Origin: Nocardia asteroides
GTDB taxonomy: Bacteria; Actinomycetota; Actinomycetes; Mycobacteriales; Mycobacteriaceae
Direction of reading: 5' to 3'
NCBI RefSeq assembly: GCF_900637185.1
Contig: NZ_LR134352.1
Span: 3,834,001-3,898,000, forward strand
Length of the DNA stretch: 64,000 nucleotides
This document shows positions 7,640 through 16,695 of the stretch, one piece after another. Each line of letters opens with the position of its first letter. Position 1 is the stretch's first letter. Both the position numbers and the translations under genes were made by a program. The notes below the pieces were generated by a model. The model ran no database searches and was not told the origin of the DNA. It saw only the letters and a list, made by a program, of their open reading frames with translations.

Positions 7640-9700
7640 ATGTCGAGTGATGTCGTGGATGTGACCGCGGAATTCGCAGTCGCGAGGCAAGCGCTGTGGG
7701 AGGTTCTGCTGGATCCGCAGAGCTATCCGCGGCTGTGGACGGGCATCGGGGGATGCGAACGGGTGAGCGGTCCCGAGGGCGACACCATATGGCAGGTCCG
7801 CATCGGCGACGCGGCGGCCGGAGTGCGCAGGGTCGCGCTGTCTGTGCGGATCGGCCGCTGGTACGAGAGTTTCGAGCTGAACAACGCGGAGTCGGGCAGC
7901 TTCGCGCTGATCCGGCTCGCGGGTGATCAGCAGCGAACCACCGTGAGTGTCACCGTCTTCGCCGCGCCCCGGCTGCATCCGGCGCTGGAGCGGGTACGCG
8001 CCGCCGAGACCGTCCGATGGATCAAGGCCGGGTTGCGGCGAGCCGTCGACGTGGTGCGTGGGGCGCGGACATCGGTGGTGGGCAACGGTGATCGGGCGCC
8101 GATCCGCCGAAAGTCCGAGCTGGTGCGCTGGATGGCGAGCTCCGGGCTGGTCGCGCCGCCGGTGACTACGGCGCGGCAACTGCGGTCGCTGTATCGGTGG
8201 GGTTTCAACCTGGCCGGTGGCTATGCGGCGGGCGCCGCGCACAGTCCCGACCAGCTCGCCCTGATCGACACCGTCAGTACGGCCACTTTCGCCGAGACCG
8301 ACAAGCGCACCACCGCGCTGGCCGGGGCGATGTACGAGGTCGGGTTGCGTGCGGGCGACGCGATCGGGCTGCTCGCCGCCAACCACTGCGGCATGGTCGA
8401 GACGATGGTCGCGGCGGGCAAGCTCGGCGTCGATGTCGCGCTGCTGAACGCCGGTCTGTCGGGCAGGCGGATCGAGGAGATCGTGCAGCGCCACCGGCTG
8501 TCGGCATTGTTCGTCGACACCGGGCTGAACCATCTCGTGCAGTATCTGCACGACGGCGTGCCGCGCTTCGTCACCGACGACCTGCCCGCGGACCCCGCCC
8601 GGATCACCATCGAGGATCTGATCGCCATGGGCCATAAGGAGTTTCCGGTCCCCACCCTGCCCGGGCGGCAGATCGTGCTCACCTCGGGAACCAGCGGTAC
8701 CCCGAAAGGTGCGAGGCGCCCGCATCCGAAGGGATTCGACACCCTGGTCGCGCTGTTGTCGCGGATCCCGATCGAAGTGGGCAGCACGATGATGATCCCG
8801 GCGCCGCTGTTCCACACCTGGGGGCTCTCGGCACTGCAGCTGAGCACCGCGGTGCGCGCCACCGTCGTGCTCGCGCAGGGCTTCGACGCCGAGGAATGCC
8901 TGCGTCAGGTCGCCGAACATCGGGTGCGCACCCTCATCGCGGTGCCCACCATGATCCAGCGCCTGGTCGACCTGCCCGACGCGGTGCGCACTCGCCACGA
9001 CCTGAGCAGTCTGCGGCACGTCATCAGCTGCGGCGCACCGCTGGTCGCGGCGACGGTGGATCGCTTCCTGCGGGACTACGGCGACGTGCTCTACAACCTC
9101 TACGGCTCCACCGAGGTCTCCTGGGCCAGTGTCGCGGCCCCCGAGGACCTCCGGGCCGCCCCGACCACCGCGGGCAGACCCCCGCTGGGCACCCGCATCG
9201 CGATCCTCGGCGCCGACAATCAGCCGGTGCCGAGAGGGGTGACCGGACGGATCTTCGTCGGCAATCACATGCTGTTCGACGGCTACGTCAACGACACCCC
9301 GCCCGAGGAAGCCGACGGCATGCTGAACACCGGCGATCTGGGCTACCTCGACGCGGAGGGCAGGCTGTTCGTGGCGGGACGCGACGACGAGATGATCATC
9401 TCCGGTGGCGAGAACGTCTTCCCCCGTCCGGTCGAAGAGGCATTGTCGTATCTGCCGCAAGTCAGCGATGTTGCGGTGGTCGGGGTATCGGATCGGGAGT
9501 TCGGTCAGCGGCTGGCCGCCTTCCTCGTCAAACACGAAGGCTCCAGCCTCGACTCGGACATGGTGCGCACCTACGTCCGCAACCGGCTCAGCCGCTTCTC
9601 GGTCCCGCGCGACGTCACCTTCCTCAACTCGCTGCCCCGCGGGGAAACCGGCAAGGTGCTCAAGCGGCTGCTCGTCGACCCCGCGGGGTTCGTCAACTGA
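7640..9700 (+). CDS. SRPBCC domain fused to AMP-dependent acyl-CoA synthetase
   Basis: A 686-residue two-domain protein. About residues 5-140 resemble an SRPBCC (polyketide cyclase/START-like) domain; the rest is an ANL-superfamily ligase that activates an acid as acyl-AMP and then acyl-CoA. Visible ligase motifs are TSGTSGTPKGA (ATP loop), NLYGSTEVSW, NTGDLGYLDAEGRLFVAGR, GGENVFPRPVE, and the catalytic Lys in GETGKVLKRLL. I chose ATG 7640 (GAGAGAGG upstream) over starts at 7529/7535, which add a low-complexity Arg/Gly stretch. The following PucR regulator is encoded convergently. Substrate unknown; probably a fatty or aromatic acid. Confidence 0.82.
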   Translation: MSSDVVDVTAEFAVARQALWEVLLDPQSYPRLWTGIGGCERVSGPEGDTIWQVRIGDAAAGVRRVALSVRIGRWYESFELNNAESGSFALIRLAGDQQRTTVSVTVFAAPRLHPALERVRAAETVRWIKAGLRRAVDVVRGARTSVVGNGDRAPIRRKSELVRWMASSGLVAPPVTTARQLRSLYRWGFNLAGGYAAGAAHSPDQLALIDTVSTATFAETDKRTTALAGAMYEVGLRAGDAIGLLAANHCGMVETMVAAGKLGVDVALLNAGLSGRRIEEIVQRHRLSALFVDTGLNHLVQYLHDGVPRFVTDDLPADPARITIEDLIAMGHKEFPVPTLPGRQIVLTSGTSGTPKGARRPHPKGFDTLVALLSRIPIEVGSTMMIPAPLFHTWGLSALQLSTAVRATVVLAQGFDAEECLRQVAEHRVRTLIAVPTMIQRLVDLPDAVRTRHDLSSLRHVISCGAPLVAATVDRFLRDYGDVLYNLYGSTEVSWASVAAPEDLRAAPTTAGRPPLGTRIAILGADNQPVPRGVTGRIFVGNHMLFDGYVNDTPPEEADGMLNTGDLGYLDAEGRLFVAGRDDEMIISGGENVFPRPVEEALSYLPQVSDVAVVGVSDREFGQRLAAFLVKHEGSSLDSDMVRTYVRNRLSRFSVPRDVTFLNSLPRGETGKVLKRLLVDPAGFVN

Positions 9701-9745
9701 ACGGTGGACCGAGCACGGCAGGCCGCCGAGAGCACCGGGCATCGG

Positions 9746-11008
9746 TCAGCAGGCTTGCGCGGCCACCGCGGTCTGGTCGCGGTGATGGTGCGGTGTCTCG
9801 TCGATGTCACCGGCCAGTCGGGCAACCGCGGCCGACCGCAATCGCCACAGGTCTCCGGCCTTGCGGGGATCCAGCCCCGTCGCTCGGGCGATCCGTTCGA
9901 GGCGGTAGTCGACGGTGTTGGGGTGCACGTGCAAGACCTTGGCCGTGCTCAGGCGGGTGGCTCGGGTGTCGAGGTGGGCCAGCAATGTCTCCAGCAGCAC
10001 GGGTTGTTCCTCGAGGGGATCCAGTACGGCCGCGAGCCGGTCGCGGGCGGCCCCTGGCCGGGTCAGCTGGTATTCCAGGGAAAGGCCCTCGAACGAGTGC
10101 AGGCCCATGCGGCGCAGCCGGCGCATGAGTTGGAGCATCGCGTCCACATGCTCGATCGCCGCGGGGATGTAGTCGATGGCCGCGGGAAGGAAGGTGGCGC
10201 GGATCGGGGCCTGCGCCGCGACGGTCATCGCCTCGACGAACCGTTCGGCGTCGGTGGTGCCCAGCCGGGGTGCGGGGACGAGCAGGGTTCCACCGCGCGC
10301 GGTCACCAGCGCCAGGGCGTTGTCGCCGCACCAGCGGGTGATCTCCGCCCTCACGCGGTGCACCTTGCGGTGGGCGACGATCTGGGGATCGAGACGCGGG
10401 TCCGACTCGTCGACGTGGGGAGCGATCTCGACGGCGAAGACCAGGTAGTTCGCGGCCAGCTGGATTCCGCACTCGCGGGCCATGGCAGGCGTCGCGGAAC
10501 CGACCATCACCGCCGAGACCAGGGTTTCGACCGATTCCCTTCGGCTACTGCGTGTTTCGTCGAGGTAGGCCTGTGAGATCGTCACGGCGAGCCGATCGGC
10601 GATCTCGACGAACACCCGGGCGACCGCCGCCACGGGCGGGTACTCCTCGTCGGGGCGCGCCCGCGTGACGACGTGCTCGAACGCCCAGATCAGCCCTTCG
10701 TGCACCGCGTGCTGCATCGCGTCGACCGCGACGCCCGCGTGGGCCCACTCCAGCGCGCAGGCGCGCACGTCGGTGAGTGGTTTCCGGTGGTCGAGGCCGT
10801 TCAGCAGGTCGGCGGCCACCTCCCGGCACGCGCTCACCATGGCGATGACATCGCGGCGCAACGTCGGCAACGGCACTGTCGCGCCCAGTCGGCTGGTACG
10901 GACGAAGCGATCCATGATCTGTCCGGCGATCGTGGATACGGCGGGTAGGCCATCAGCTATCCGACGAGACGTCGCCGTGGCGTCACGCGCGGTGGCCTTG
11001 TTCATCAT
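9746..11008 (-). CDS. PucR-family transcriptional regulator
   Basis: A 420-residue protein. It has an N-terminal helical sensor region (about 1-170), a central GGDEF-like region, and a C-terminal PucR-type helix-turn-helix (about 360-400: TRLSTAKVLHVHPNTVDYRLERIARATGLD). Of three clustered ATGs I chose 11008, because AGGGAG at 11015-11020 is then six bases away; the ATG at 11014 would touch it. It converges on the acyl-CoA synthetase and is divergent from the cyclase gene at 11454. Palindromes in that gap (11101-11152) are possible binding sites. Confidence 0.82.
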   Translation of the reverse strand: MMNKATARDATATSRRIADGLPAVSTIAGQIMDRFVRTSRLGATVPLPTLRRDVIAMVSACREVAADLLNGLDHRKPLTDVRACALEWAHAGVAVDAMQHAVHEGLIWAFEHVVTRARPDEEYPPVAAVARVFVEIADRLAVTISQAYLDETRSSRRESVETLVSAVMVGSATPAMARECGIQLAANYLVFAVEIAPHVDESDPRLDPQIVAHRKVHRVRAEITRWCGDNALALVTARGGTLLVPAPRLGTTDAERFVEAMTVAAQAPIRATFLPAAIDYIPAAIEHVDAMLQLMRRLRRMGLHSFEGLSLEYQLTRPGAARDRLAAVLDPLEEQPVLLETLLAHLDTRATRLSTAKVLHVHPNTVDYRLERIARATGLDPRKAGDLWRLRSAAVARLAGDIDETPHHHRDQTAVAAQAC

Positions 11009-11100
11009 GCACATCTCCCTGTAGCGGCCGGTGTTCGTTCATCCTCCTGTCCGGCGACCTGGCTCACCAAGGGCCGATCGCACCTGAAAACCGACCGGTA

Positions 11101-11152
11101 GGTGCAATATGCACCAGTGAGTAGCGGCTGGTAGCTGTCGGTGTGCACCGAC
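11101..11152. promoter_or_regulatory. Two GGTG/CACC palindromes between PucR gene and cyclase gene
   Basis: GGTGCA-ATA-TGCACC (11101-11115) and GTCGGTG-TG-CACCGAC (11137-11152) are near-perfect palindromes sharing GGTG/CACC half-sites. They lie in the 445-base gap between the PucR regulator (start 11008, leftward) and the cyclase (start 11454, rightward). No other gene is convincing there. They are candidate operators for the adjacent PucR protein; not proven. Confidence 0.4.
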
Positions 11153-11453
11153 ATCCGCTCAGCGGCGCCGCGGGGCGGGTGCTCGACACCGAAAGCCGGA
11201 GATTCATTCGCGCCGGGCGATGACAGTGCGGGATTCGGCATCAACCCCTGTCAACCGGTGATTGCGCGCCGGTGGAACCGGACCCGCCGACCCCTGAACG
11301 CCGCGTGGCCGACACCTATCAGGTGCGGTCGTGCCGGGAAGTCGCCGCTCCGATTTCTGGTGAACGGTTGTGTACCATTCTGCTCGTGAGAAGCGCAGAA
11401 ACCCGGGTCAGGCTCGGTTCGACCAGGGGTTTTCCTCGCCCGGACCGCTCGCG

Positions 11454-12245
11454 ATGAGCACGGTCGTCATCATCGTGCTCGCGATCCTCGCCGCGGGCGA
11501 AGCCGTCGGGTTGCTCATCCTGTCGATCCTGCTGATCCGCAGCAGACGTCGACAAGCGACTCAGCGGCTCACCACCACCCAGCGGCTGGTCGGGACCGGC
11601 CGCGAGGCCGTGCGGACCGTCTGGCAGACCGCTGACCTGGTGCGCGCCAAAGGTTTTCGCGCCGCCGTGCTCACTTCCGTGGAGGACCTCGCGGGCTGGG
11701 CGTGCGTCGAACGTCCGGATCTGGCGCGACTGGCGCCCGACGGCAATGTCGTGATCATGTTCTCCGACATCGAAGAGTCGACAGCGCTCAACGAACAACT
11801 CGGCGACCGGGCCTGGGTGAAACTGCTCGACCATCATCACCGTCTCGTCGAACGCTGCGTGCGCGAGCACAGCGGACACATCGTCAAGAATCAGGGCGAC
11901 GGCTACATGATCGCCTTCGCCGCGCCCGAGCAAGCGGTGCGATGCGGGCTGGATATGCAGGCCGCGCTGCGCGAGATGGCCGAATCCGGGCCCCAGCAGG
12001 CCGGATTCCGGGTGCGGATCGGCATTCACATGGGCACCTCGGTGCGCCGGGGCGACGACCTGTTCGGCCGCAATGTGGCCATGGCCGCCCGGGTCACCCA
12101 GCAGGCCGACGGCGGGGAACTGCTCGTCAGCGAACCGGTGCGCGCCGCCATCGCGACCAGTGCCGGCCTCGCGGTGGGGGAGGGCCGTGACGTCGCCCTC
12201 AAGGGCCTGCGCGGAACCCACCACCTGACCCCGGTCATGGGCTGA
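11454..12245 (+). CDS. Membrane-anchored class III nucleotidyl cyclase
   Basis: A 263-residue protein with an N-terminal membrane helix (residues 3-28) and a C-terminal class III cyclase domain (about 97-260). Metal-binding aspartates are visible at Asp105 (FSDIEES) and Asp149 (NQGDGY), and the adenine-selecting Lys145 is present, which favours cAMP. The usual transition-state motif V-N-x-A-A-R reads VAMAAR, so the expected Asn is Ala; activity may be altered. I chose ATG 11454 because the helix starts there; a GTG at 11370 is the alternative. It lies between two PucR genes, suggesting linked signalling. Confidence 0.8.
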   Translation: MSTVVIIVLAILAAGEAVGLLILSILLIRSRRRQATQRLTTTQRLVGTGREAVRTVWQTADLVRAKGFRAAVLTSVEDLAGWACVERPDLARLAPDGNVVIMFSDIEESTALNEQLGDRAWVKLLDHHHRLVERCVREHSGHIVKNQGDGYMIAFAAPEQAVRCGLDMQAALREMAESGPQQAGFRVRIGIHMGTSVRRGDDLFGRNVAMAARVTQQADGGELLVSEPVRAAIATSAGLAVGEGRDVALKGLRGTHHLTPVMG

Positions 12246-12256
12246 CGGGCGGGCCG

Positions 12257-13510
12257 TCAACGCCCGCGCGGTGAACTCTGCCGCCACCGCAGGGCGTCGA
12301 GCGCGACCGCGACGTGCACACTGTTGCCCGCCAGCGGACGCGGCAGCAATTCCTCGGCCCGCGCGAGCCGCCGCATGATCGTGTTGCGGTGGGTGAACAG
12401 TCGCGCCGCCGCCCTGGTCGCGCTGCACTGCTCGGTGACATACGCGAGGACGGCCTCGTGGATGTCGCTGTCGGCGTATTCCAGATCGCCCAGGGTGTAT
12501 TTGACGAATCGGTCTGCCTGCGCGCCGTTCTCGGAGATCAACGAGGTCAGCTGAACTTCGGCGAAACTGGCGAGGCGACGAGTGGAATGCGGACGGGCCA
12601 GGATGCGATGCGTGGCCTGGGCGTCGAGGTGGCTGGTCCGGAACCCGGCGACACCCCGCCCGGTCGAACCGACCGCGATCCGTACCTCGGGAATATGGTC
12701 CACGGCGTCGGCCAGATCGGCGAGATCGGGTGGGGTGGGCCCCGGCACCCAGACCCACAGGGTGGCAGCGCTGGCCAACAGGCTCAGCGACGTCGCCGCA
12801 CCCGCGGACTGTGCCAGGGCGCGGGTCACCCGGTGCGGTTCCTCGAGTTCGGCGCCGGGTGTGTCGCTCCAGGCGATGGCGGCGGTGTGGGTCGTGTCGA
12901 GCCGATAGCCGAGCCGGCTCGCCGCGCGGTCGACATTGATCGGTTCGCCTTCGAGGATCAGCGAAATAACCTCGCGCCGTTCGGCATACGAGCCATGCGA
13001 CATCTCGTCGCGCTCGCGGCCGATGACCTCGATGATCGCCTCGATGGTTCCGTCCACGAAATCGGCGATCGACGCGGCGGAGACCTCGAAGACCTCTTTC
13101 AGCTCGAACGGGTCGGTCGTGAGGACGAAGATGATCGTCATCCACCGCTGCCAGGCCACGTCCTGACCGACCCGATAGGCCTGCAGCGCCGCCTCGTTCA
13201 CCCCGCGCCGCACCAGATCGCGCACGGTCCCGATCTGCTCCGCGCCGAGATTGATCGGCACCGGCATGCCCGGATCCGCCACATTGGCCGAGGCCCAGTG
13301 CAGCAGATTGGCGCGATTGACCCGCCGCACCGCCTCGGCCAGCAGCGGGTCCTCGGCGATCGTGCGCAGGCTCGTCTTGGACAGCGTGGCGGCGTACATC
13401 TCGTCGAGCCACTCGTCCGGCGCGTTCAGCGCGACCTCGGCACCCTGCCGGATCACCTCGCGAGCGCGGTCGGACAGGCGTCGATCGAACAGGCCCTCAC
13501 CCACGTGCAT
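12257..13510 (-). CDS. Second PucR-family transcriptional regulator
   Basis: A 417-residue protein with an N-terminal helical RsbRD-like sensor region, a central GGDEF-like region, and a C-terminal helix-turn-helix (about 355-390: CSATRAAARLFTHRNTIMRRLARAEEL). It ends 11 bases from the cyclase stop, so the two genes converge. It differs clearly in sequence from the PucR protein at 9746-11008, so this is not a recent duplication. Target genes unknown; the hypothetical gene at 13650 is divergent from it. Confidence 0.82.
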   Translation of the reverse strand: MHVGEGLFDRRLSDRAREVIRQGAEVALNAPDEWLDEMYAATLSKTSLRTIAEDPLLAEAVRRVNRANLLHWASANVADPGMPVPINLGAEQIGTVRDLVRRGVNEAALQAYRVGQDVAWQRWMTIIFVLTTDPFELKEVFEVSAASIADFVDGTIEAIIEVIGRERDEMSHGSYAERREVISLILEGEPINVDRAASRLGYRLDTTHTAAIAWSDTPGAELEEPHRVTRALAQSAGAATSLSLLASAATLWVWVPGPTPPDLADLADAVDHIPEVRIAVGSTGRGVAGFRTSHLDAQATHRILARPHSTRRLASFAEVQLTSLISENGAQADRFVKYTLGDLEYADSDIHEAVLAYVTEQCSATRAAARLFTHRNTIMRRLARAEELLPRPLAGNSVHVAVALDALRWRQSSPRGR

Positions 13511-13649
13511 CGCCTCATTATGCAGTCTTCACTCCTGCCGGCACCGCTACGTGCGGCTTTGGCGCTACTGGCTCACCCAGCCCCGTCACCCCCTCGCTCG
13601 CCGGCTCCCGGCGATATCGGTTTCCGGTTCGACAGGGCACGATGGCTGC

Positions 13650-14690
13650 ATGTCAGGAAATCGCCCGAGCCTGAAAGACGCGCTCGTCGCCGGTCTCACT
13701 GTTCCGATCACCGACGTCGAGCGTGATGCGGCACGCACTCCTCCCTATCCGATACCGGCTGCTGTCGTCCCCCTCCGTGACCGTGTCCTCGAGGAACTGG
13801 TCAGCCGCCTCCCGAGTGCGGGAGACGGGCCGCCGACGGTGACCCGCGTGCTGAGCTGGCCGCGGGACTACCGAATCGAGGTAGAGCTGCTCGGTCGCAG
13901 CGAGGGCCTGTTCGATTTCGCGGACGCGACTTGCGCGTTGATCGCGGTTGACGCGTTGACTTCGGATGAAGTCGACACCATTGCCCCGTTCCTGCCCGAG
14001 TCGTGCGGGTTTCGTCGGCAGCTGGTGTTGAACCGGATCTCCGCCGGAGATCTGGCCGGTGCTCGTGCGCTCGCCGCGCGAATAGACGACGGATACGGCT
14101 GGCGTGCATACCGCGACATCGGGTTCGCCCTTGCCGACCGAGGCGATGCCGAGGGCTTCTTCGCCGCGTGGAAGCGATACGCGGCCGGTCAGGACCGTGC
14201 GGGCATGGCCGTACTCAAAGAACACCTGGTCGCGGGTGTAGCTCGACACCAGGACTGGAACGCGGCGGTGGCGGTCGCAGCAGACAAACGGATCGGACCG
14301 ACCTTTGTCGGGCACGCGTTCACCGGATTTGTCGAGGCAGCCGACGTCGACGGACTGTGGCGGGTGCTGGCCGGTCCTGCCAAAGGACTCCTGCCGGAGC
14401 TCGGCGAGTCGGCCCTGCTGGCTGCCACCATCCGCAAAGCCACTCCACACAATCCGGAACGCAACCATCCCCGGCTGGACGCCGTCGTGGACCGCCTCAT
14501 CGCGATCGACCCCACCGCTGACAAGGCCGTCATGCGTGGTCGCGACAGCGAACTATTCGATCTGTGGTCGGCCATCGGCGAACAGCGCACGCTCGACCGG
14601 GTCCGAAAAGCAGTCCGAACGCCGGCATACAAGCGGGAACTCACCATCCTGCCGCGCGAGATCCGCACCAACCACGACCGACGAGGCTGA
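13650..14690 (+). CDS. Hypothetical alpha-solenoid-like protein
   Basis: A 346-residue protein I do not recognise. The start is ATG 13650; the open frame extends further upstream but that part lacks protein character and overlaps the divergent PucR gene. The first 130 residues contain a possible beta-rich segment (RDYRIEVELLGRSEGLFDF). Later sequence is Ala/Leu/Asp-rich helices resembling degenerate repeats (GDLAGARALAARI, GDAEGFFAAWKRYA). No signal peptide or membrane segment. It is the first of a group of uncharacterised genes (to 16594) that seem to use more A/T-ending codons than their neighbours. Confidence 0.65.
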   Translation: MSGNRPSLKDALVAGLTVPITDVERDAARTPPYPIPAAVVPLRDRVLEELVSRLPSAGDGPPTVTRVLSWPRDYRIEVELLGRSEGLFDFADATCALIAVDALTSDEVDTIAPFLPESCGFRRQLVLNRISAGDLAGARALAARIDDGYGWRAYRDIGFALADRGDAEGFFAAWKRYAAGQDRAGMAVLKEHLVAGVARHQDWNAAVAVAADKRIGPTFVGHAFTGFVEAADVDGLWRVLAGPAKGLLPELGESALLAATIRKATPHNPERNHPRLDAVVDRLIAIDPTADKAVMRGRDSELFDLWSAIGEQRTLDRVRKAVRTPAYKRELTILPREIRTNHDRRG

Positions 14691-14692
14691 CC

Positions 14693-15859
14693 TCATTTCT
14701 GTATGTCCGCCAACGCGACCGACGCCCACAGTCGCAGTGTTTTGGCCGGGTAATAGACTTCGTGCACTCCCCACCAGTATTCCGCCTGTCGTCGCCACCA
14801 GTGTCCGCGCTGTGGTCGGTCGAGTTCGATCAATGTCGCACCCAGCATCGCCATCGCGCCCACGCTCGCCCGCTGGGCGCCGATTTCCAGGAGGGCGAGC
14901 GCTTCATCGGTATCGTCGCGCTTCAACAGGATCGCCGCCAGCGCGGTGACGGCGTCGAAGTAGCCGGTCTCGATCGCCGCCCGGAGCAGATGTTCGGCCT
15001 GTTCGAGCTCGAAGCGCGACGACAACAGTTTCGCGAGGCAGTGCATCGCTTCCACCTGACCGGCATCCGCGGCGTGGCGCAGCTTGCGTTCCGCGGGGCC
15101 GAGGTTACCTTGCAGGAGGTCGATTGCTCCGGATCCGAAGTGGCCCAATGGTTCTCCGGCGTCGGCCGCGCGGTCGAACGCTTTCGACGCCGGTCCGAGG
15201 TCTCCGGCGGTCAACCACAGGCATCCCATCGCCGCGGTGGCACGTCGTGACCATGAAGGCGTCGGTGCCACGGTGGCTGGAAGCGGAGCGGCGAGCAGGC
15301 GCATCGCCAGGCTGCCGTCCCGGGCGGAACGGCGAAACCACCGCAAGGCCTCACCGGTGTGACCCGATTGATCGTGCATTACCCCGCACCGGTAGCGAGT
15401 GTCAGGATCGTGCTTGTTCACCTTCGCGAAGTGCGCGATACCTGCTGCGAGGTCGGTCTCGGTAGCCAATAGAACGGCCAGAGAGGCGATTTCGGCATGT
15501 TGGAGTTCGTAAGACCCGACGCGGACCGGTTTCCGCCCACCGTAGGCGATTTCGTAGATCACACCCGGCTCTCGGGCCCGGGCGAACATGGAGCGGGCCT
15601 GGTCGGCTATGTAGTCCTGTTGGCTGTCGTCGAGGGTGACTGTCACTGCGATGTCGCCACGGTGTGCGTGGCGTGAATCGGGGCGCTCGATACTGACGGC
15701 GGATCGGAACTGATCCGGAATCGAATAGTCATGCGGGCCATCGTCGGTCCCGGTCCACCAACGGGCCCACTTCGGCCTGGTCGTCGAAGTCGATCGTTTG
15801 TCGCGAAACTGCTCCGCGACCTCTCTCGCCGCAGTTCCGTACAAGCGTGTACGCAGCAT
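14693..15859 (-). CDS. Sel1/TPR-like repeat protein, hypothetical
   Basis: A 388-residue protein. After about 200 residues of unknown fold, the C-terminal half has tandem helical repeats of Sel1/TPR type (GDLGPASKAFDRAADAGEPLG, GNLGPAERKLRHAADAGQVEA and two or three more), usually protein-protein contacts. ATG 15859 overlaps the stop of the upstream small gene (TGATG), so the two are translationally coupled. The frame continues upstream but that part is read in another frame by the small gene. It converges on the solenoid gene at 13650. Function unknown. Confidence 0.7.
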   Translation of the reverse strand: MLRTRLYGTAAREVAEQFRDKRSTSTTRPKWARWWTGTDDGPHDYSIPDQFRSAVSIERPDSRHAHRGDIAVTVTLDDSQQDYIADQARSMFARAREPGVIYEIAYGGRKPVRVGSYELQHAEIASLAVLLATETDLAAGIAHFAKVNKHDPDTRYRCGVMHDQSGHTGEALRWFRRSARDGSLAMRLLAAPLPATVAPTPSWSRRATAAMGCLWLTAGDLGPASKAFDRAADAGEPLGHFGSGAIDLLQGNLGPAERKLRHAADAGQVEAMHCLAKLLSSRFELEQAEHLLRAAIETGYFDAVTALAAILLKRDDTDEALALLEIGAQRASVGAMAMLGATLIELDRPQRGHWWRRQAEYWWGVHEVYYPAKTLRLWASVALADIQK

Positions 15860-16131
15860 CAGTGATCCTCGGATCCATCCCTCGGTGCGAGTCGCATGGC
15901 CGCGCCGAGTTCCTCGATGTTCGCGAACCTCGTGCCCGGCAGATGTATTCGCCCGACCGGCATTCCGTCGACGACGTGGTGGCCTGACAGGTCTACCCGC
16001 CGTCGATCGGGCAACAGCACTGTTGTCGTGGTGGCTCGCGCCGGTGCCGCGCCTCGACCGGCCAGGATCTCCAGGGCTCGCTCGACTTCGGTGGGCCTGA
16101 GGTAGACCTCGTAGCTGACCGCTGTCCCCAC
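15859..16131 (-). CDS. Small hypothetical protein coupled to the Sel1-like gene
   Basis: A 90-residue protein from GTG 16131, which has GGGGAGG at good spacing; an in-frame ATG at 16164 would add 11 residues. The product has an alternating strand/helix pattern (SYEVYLRPTEVERALEILAG, TTTTVLLPDRRRVDLSGHHVV) with no known motif. Its stop overlaps the start of the Sel1-like gene, so the two probably work together. A small folded protein plus a repeat protein could be a binding pair. No family recognised. Confidence 0.55.
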   Translation of the reverse strand: MGTAVSYEVYLRPTEVERALEILAGRGAAPARATTTTVLLPDRRRVDLSGHHVVDGMPVGRIHLPGTRFANIEELGAAMRLAPRDGSEDH

Positions 16132-16225
16132 CGTGCCTCCCCATCGAACCTCCGTGCCCACCATAATGGAACAGGTCCTACTGCTGTCATCCGAAATTCC
16201 CACCACGGCGAGGAGAGGAATCGCA

Positions 16226-16594
16226 GTGCCGCGCCACGATTCCGGCGACGTTCTCGCCGAGTTTCTCGCGGGCATCGGTGCCGCCTGGTACGCGATCGCC
16301 TTGCAGGACATCGTGGGATGGGCGACGGCGATCGGGGGCTTTCTTCCCGGCAGCGCTGACGGCGAAGGCTACCTGGTGCGTGGGGAGGAGCTGGGGCCGG
16401 AGTTCGGCGACTGGATCCGGCGGTGTGTGGCTTGCCCGGACACGCGGGACACCCTGACCATTATCGTGTCCGACGTCTCCCCGCATGTCGTAGCACGTAT
16501 CCAGATTCTCGGTGCGCGCGCGATCACCAAGGCCTCGCCGCAGCAGGGTCGAGTGGTCGTCGCCTACGACGAGGTGATCGTCGAAACGGCGTGA
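16226..16594 (+). CDS. Hypothetical protein, 122 residues
   Basis: Divergent from the coupled pair ending at 16131. GTG 16226 has GAGGAGAGGAA just upstream, a much better start than the ATG at 16166, which lies inside the promoter gap. The product has a hydrophobic first half (FLAGIGAAWYAIALQDIVGWATAIGGFL) and a hydrophilic second half with a CVACPDTRD segment. It may associate with a membrane. Not recognised; it is the last gene of the uncharacterised group. Confidence 0.55.
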   Translation: MPRHDSGDVLAEFLAGIGAAWYAIALQDIVGWATAIGGFLPGSADGEGYLVRGEELGPEFGDWIRRCVACPDTRDTLTIIVSDVSPHVVARIQILGARAITKASPQQGRVVVAYDEVIVETA

Positions 16595-16695
16595 ACTCCG
16601 GACCCCGGCAGGCCCGCATGCCACGACAAGCCGTTGAGGCCGGTGCGGGATGGGCTCGGGCCGCTGGCCTGCGCTGCCGACACGGCCCAGGTCGG

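Noticed and set aside
7319..9742. 807-codon minus-strand frame over the acyl-CoA synthetase
   Set aside because: Shadow of a strongly supported ligase gene; composition is typical of antisense reading in high-GC DNA.
11005..11244. 79-codon minus-strand ORF in the PucR/cyclase gap
   Set aside because: Covers both palindromes, no ribosome site, and no protein character.
12314..13726. 470-codon plus-strand frame opposite the second PucR gene
   Set aside because: Antisense shadow; the PucR protein has recognisable domains.
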